From Pseudogracilibacillus sp037892545 (lineage in GTDB: Bacteria > Bacillota > Bacilli > Bacillales > Amphibacillaceae), in assembly GCF_037892545.1 (NCBI RefSeq), contig NZ_JBBKBG010000002.1, forward strand, positions 124,001 to 188,000: a stretch of 64,000 nt of DNA. Direction: 5' to 3'. The stretch's first letter is position 1. Each line of letters begins with the position of its first letter. A program made the position numbers and the translations under genes. This document shows positions 62,037-64,000 of this stretch, piece by piece. Under the pieces are notes generated by a model. It was not told the DNA's origin. It searched no databases and worked only from the letters and a program-made list of their open reading frames with translations.

Positions 62037-62055
62037 GGAACGAACATTCGGTTCC
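62037..62055. promoter_or_regulatory. GGAAC-N9-GTTCC dyad before CD-NTase gene
   Basis: GGAAC (62037-62041) and GTTCC (62051-62055) form an inverted repeat in the untranslated leader just after the predicted +1. It resembles a LexA box in composition (CGAAC...GTTCC) but its spacing is one base off. An operator for another repressor is possible. Confidence 0.4.
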
Positions 62056-62069
62056 AGAGAGGAGATTTT

Positions 62070-63197
62070 ATGAACGGAAAATTTTACGTATTAAACCAAT
62101 TAGACGATTTACTTCAACGTGTGGGTGCAAAACTTCAAATTAGTAAAACACAACGAAAACTTGCCGAGGAAAGGTATCTAACAGTTGGAACCTGGCTTTC
62201 CAAAGGTGAAGAATTAGGTGGTGCAGAAATTGAAATCTATCCCCAAGGATCACTAAGTATCGGTACGACTGTTAAGCCACTTTCTAAGCAGGAGTACGAT
62301 CTTGATTTAGTATGCCAAATTTATGAAACATGGCAAGGAAAAGACCCGATAAAACTTTTAGACTCCATCGAAAAACGCCTCAAAGAAAATAAGACATATA
62401 AAAATATGGTTGAAAGAAAAAAACGCTGTATTCGGCTAAACTATGCCAATGAGTTTCACGTGGATATATTACCGGCTCATCCAGCTAGTCAGACATCAAA
62501 TACAAATATCAAAGTTCCTGACAGAAAAGTAAAAGACTGGAAGGATAGTAATCCAAAAGGATATTCAGCTTGGTTTAACAAACAATCCTATCAGTATGAA
62601 TTACTACTCGAAAAACGGGCGGACATAAAACCGCTACCACATGATGAGAATATTGAAAGAAAACCACCTTTAAAGCGTGCGGTTCAATTAATTAAACGAT
62701 ATCGGGATGTCTATTTTGAAGATGAACTCGATTCTGCTCCGATTAGTATTGTCTTAACAACGTTGGCAGGACAATTATATAAAGGACAAGCATCTGTTTT
62801 TGAAGCAATTACTGCAATCTTGGCAGGCATTCTTTCGGTCCTTCCGACAGACGGAGAACGATTAACTGTGTTAAATCCAACAAACGAAAATGAAGATCTG
62901 AGTGAACGATGGGAGGATCATCCAGAATTGTATAAATCTTTTGTTTCGTTCATTCGTGATTTTAAGCAAAAGTGGAACCGATTAAACGAACTTCGAGGTA
63001 TTCATGAAATTGCAGAGGAACTTAAAGTGATGTTCGGGGAAAATGTTATTAACGAAACTCTTGAGGAGCAAGCGGAGTATATGGAAAAGGCGAGAGAGAC
63101 CAACACACTTGGCGTTGCTGGTGCTGGATTGTTAGTAGCAACGACAAAAGAAGTGAACGTAGTTGCAATGAGGAAGAACACATTTTATGGCGAATAA
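62070..63197 (+). CDS. CD-NTase, CBASS second-messenger cyclase
   Basis: A 375-residue nucleotidyltransferase of the cGAS/DncV-like family. The signature GS is at residues 60-61 (PQGSLSIGT), the first two metal-binding Asp at 77 and 79 (YDLDLV), and the third at 132 (FHVDILP). After the catalytic half comes the helical OAS-like domain (about 195-350). CD-NTases make cyclic oligonucleotides on phage infection and are the sensors of CBASS. The C terminus overlaps the E2-like gene by 11 bases. AGAGAGGAG lies upstream of the ATG. The clade and the nucleotide product cannot be read off. Confidence 0.9.
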   Translation: MNGKFYVLNQLDDLLQRVGAKLQISKTQRKLAEERYLTVGTWLSKGEELGGAEIEIYPQGSLSIGTTVKPLSKQEYDLDLVCQIYETWQGKDPIKLLDSIEKRLKENKTYKNMVERKKRCIRLNYANEFHVDILPAHPASQTSNTNIKVPDRKVKDWKDSNPKGYSAWFNKQSYQYELLLEKRADIKPLPHDENIERKPPLKRAVQLIKRYRDVYFEDELDSAPISIVLTTLAGQLYKGQASVFEAITAILAGILSVLPTDGERLTVLNPTNENEDLSERWEDHPELYKSFVSFIRDFKQKWNRLNELRGIHEIAEELKVMFGENVINETLEEQAEYMEKARETNTLGVAGAGLLVATTKEVNVVAMRKNTFYGE

Positions 63198-63630
63198 GAA
63201 GAATTTTTTTAATAAAAACCATATTCCTATTTCACAACAAATCATTGCTATGAATCTTGCTTTTCCTAAATTTAAGCAGGCGTGGAAGAAGAATAAGGTT
63301 GTTTGGACTGGCAAATTACAGCCCACGCCGCTAAGTAAGAGTTATCTTGTGGAAATAACTTATTCATTAGGTATGCTACAACCAAAAGTGCTTGTGCTTG
63401 ATCCACCACTGGAAAATAGAGGAGAAGAGAAAATACCTCATGTATACCCAGGGAACAAATTATGCCTTTTTCGTCCTAAGAAGAAGGAATGGACGAAACA
63501 AATGGTTATAGCCGAAACAATTGTTCCTTGGACTACACTTTGGCTCTATTATTATGAAATGTGGCATGCGACTGGAAAATGGTTAGGCGGAGGGGAACAC
63601 CCAATTATTAGAAAACGAAAAAAACTTTAG
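63187..63630 (+). CDS. Stand-alone E2-like protein (Cap2-short type)
   Basis: A 147-residue protein. It has KVVWTGKLQPTPLSKSYLV at residues 37-55, HVY (85-87) and a single Cys93 in KLCLF, the presumed E2-type catalytic Cys. The end has PWTTLWLYYYEMW and TGKWLGGGEH, typical of the E2 protein of short type II CBASS, where it stands in for the E1-E2 fusion and primes the CD-NTase by conjugation. No E1 or JAB gene is seen. It overlaps the CD-NTase gene by 11 bases. Confidence 0.82.
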   Translation: MANKKNFFNKNHIPISQQIIAMNLAFPKFKQAWKKNKVVWTGKLQPTPLSKSYLVEITYSLGMLQPKVLVLDPPLENRGEEKIPHVYPGNKLCLFRPKKKEWTKQMVIAETIVPWTTLWLYYYEMWHATGKWLGGGEHPIIRKRKKL

Positions 63631-63646
63631 TTAGAGGGGCGTATCT

Positions 63647-64000
63647 ATGTCAAAAACACATATACCAGAAAGAGTAAAAATAAGACTATGGGGAAAAGCT
63701 GCCGGAAGGTGTCAATACGAAGGATGTAATGAACCGCTTTGGAAAGACTCTTTAACAGAATCGGAGTTTAATACAGCCTACGTCGCTCATATTATAGCCG
63801 ATAGTCCAAATGGTCCGAGGGGTCACAAAATCCTTTCTAAAAAGCTGGCTAAGGATATTAATAACTTGATGTTAATGTGTGATAAGCACCATAGGCTAAT
63901 CGATAAGGAAGATGAGGATGGGCATCCAGTTGAGAGATTGAAAGAAATGAAGAAAAACCATGAACTGCGGATAGAAATGGTCACATCAGTTGGTGTAAAT
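63647..64000 (+). CDS. HNH endonuclease, N-terminal part of probable Cap5-type CBASS effector
   Basis: The frame is open to the window edge (118 codons). An HNH fold with zinc-type Cys pairs is visible: CQYEGC (22-27), the first His in VAHII (48), Asn in NNLML and CDKHH (78-82). In CBASS, Cap5 has such a nuclease at the N terminus followed by a SAVED domain that binds the cyclic nucleotide; the SAVED part would lie beyond the window. AGAGGGG is seven bases before the ATG. If it is Cap5, activation degrades DNA and kills the infected cell. Confidence 0.8.
   Translation, partial: MSKTHIPERVKIRLWGKAAGRCQYEGCNEPLWKDSLTESEFNTAYVAHIIADSPNGPRGHKILSKKLAKDINNLMLMCDKHHRLIDKEDEDGHPVERLKEMKKNHELRIEMVTSVGVN

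Noticed and set aside
62037..62055. Canonical LexA (DinR) box
   Set aside because: CGAAC and GTTCC are five bases apart rather than four, so the Bacillus consensus is not met; kept only as a possible operator.

Overview
The window is a 64 kb piece of a low-GC, endospore-forming Bacillaceae chromosome. It has spore-coat genes (CotO-like, CotZ/CotY family, a SPOCS-like protein) with sigma-K-type promoters. It also has a Firmicute coproporphyrin-route heme pair (CpfC/ChdC), bacilliredoxin, a YjcFGH cluster, strong AGGAGG ribosome sites and many rho-independent terminators. Genus is not assignable from the sequence alone. Most of the window is ordinary core genome. The start choices given here are often downstream of the longest open frame, set by the Shine-Dalgarno site.

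Layout. 1-7 kb: tail of an AddA-like nuclease, SDR oxidoreductase, type II NADH dehydrogenase, CYTH phosphatase, then nadK, a RluD-type pseudouridine synthase and mgtE behind an M-box Mg2+ riboswitch. 7-9 kb: spore coat genes and a DUF421 membrane protein. 9-15 kb (minus strand): a heterodimeric ABC exporter followed by yjcH-yjcG-yjcF. 15-20 kb: a CueP-like copper lipoprotein, SstT, and a thiolase/CoA-transferase operon. 20-27 kb: nsrR/hmp nitric-oxide defence with two NsrR-type operators, then cpfC (hemH) diverging from chdC (hemQ), which leads into a FecCD-type ABC importer. 27-35 kb: MetE-like protein, a TPR/Lys-Glu-rich lipoprotein, SPOCS-like coat gene pair, MscS channel, CvfC/YpgR HEAT protein, YjiH, BrxC. 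35-45 kb: a large cell-wall-anchored 5'-nucleotidase, then an unusual block in which three paralogous DUF5105-like surface proteins alternate with an M20 amidohydrolase, a fumarylacetoacetase-family enzyme and a diaminopropionate ammonia-lyase. 45-50 kb: ba3-type cytochrome oxidase operon diverging from a Crp/Fnr regulator, with a perfect 16-bp dyad placed as a class II activator site. 50-61 kb: fructokinase, transporters, deoxyribosyltransferase, acyl-CoA dehydrogenase-type protein, a class D sortase, glycerate kinase, DUF3243, GlsB-type protein, and the divergent Ku/LigD end-joining pair.

The most notable system is at the right edge. Immediately downstream of a tRNA-Val(GAC) gene lies a three-gene operon: a CD-NTase (cGAS-like cyclase), a stand-alone E2-like protein, and the beginning of an HNH nuclease that resembles the N-terminal part of the Cap5 (HNH-SAVED) effector. 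This is the gene set of a short type II CBASS anti-phage system. It has its own near-consensus sigma-A promoter and a GGAAC-N9-GTTCC dyad between promoter and start codon. The island continues beyond the window, so the SAVED domain and the island's far boundary cannot be seen.

Possible functional links: the LPNTA-type anchor on the nucleotidase fits the class D sortase 17 kb away; NsrR and Hmp form one regulatory unit; ChdC and the ABC importer look co-transcribed, which suggests a link between heme and iron supply.
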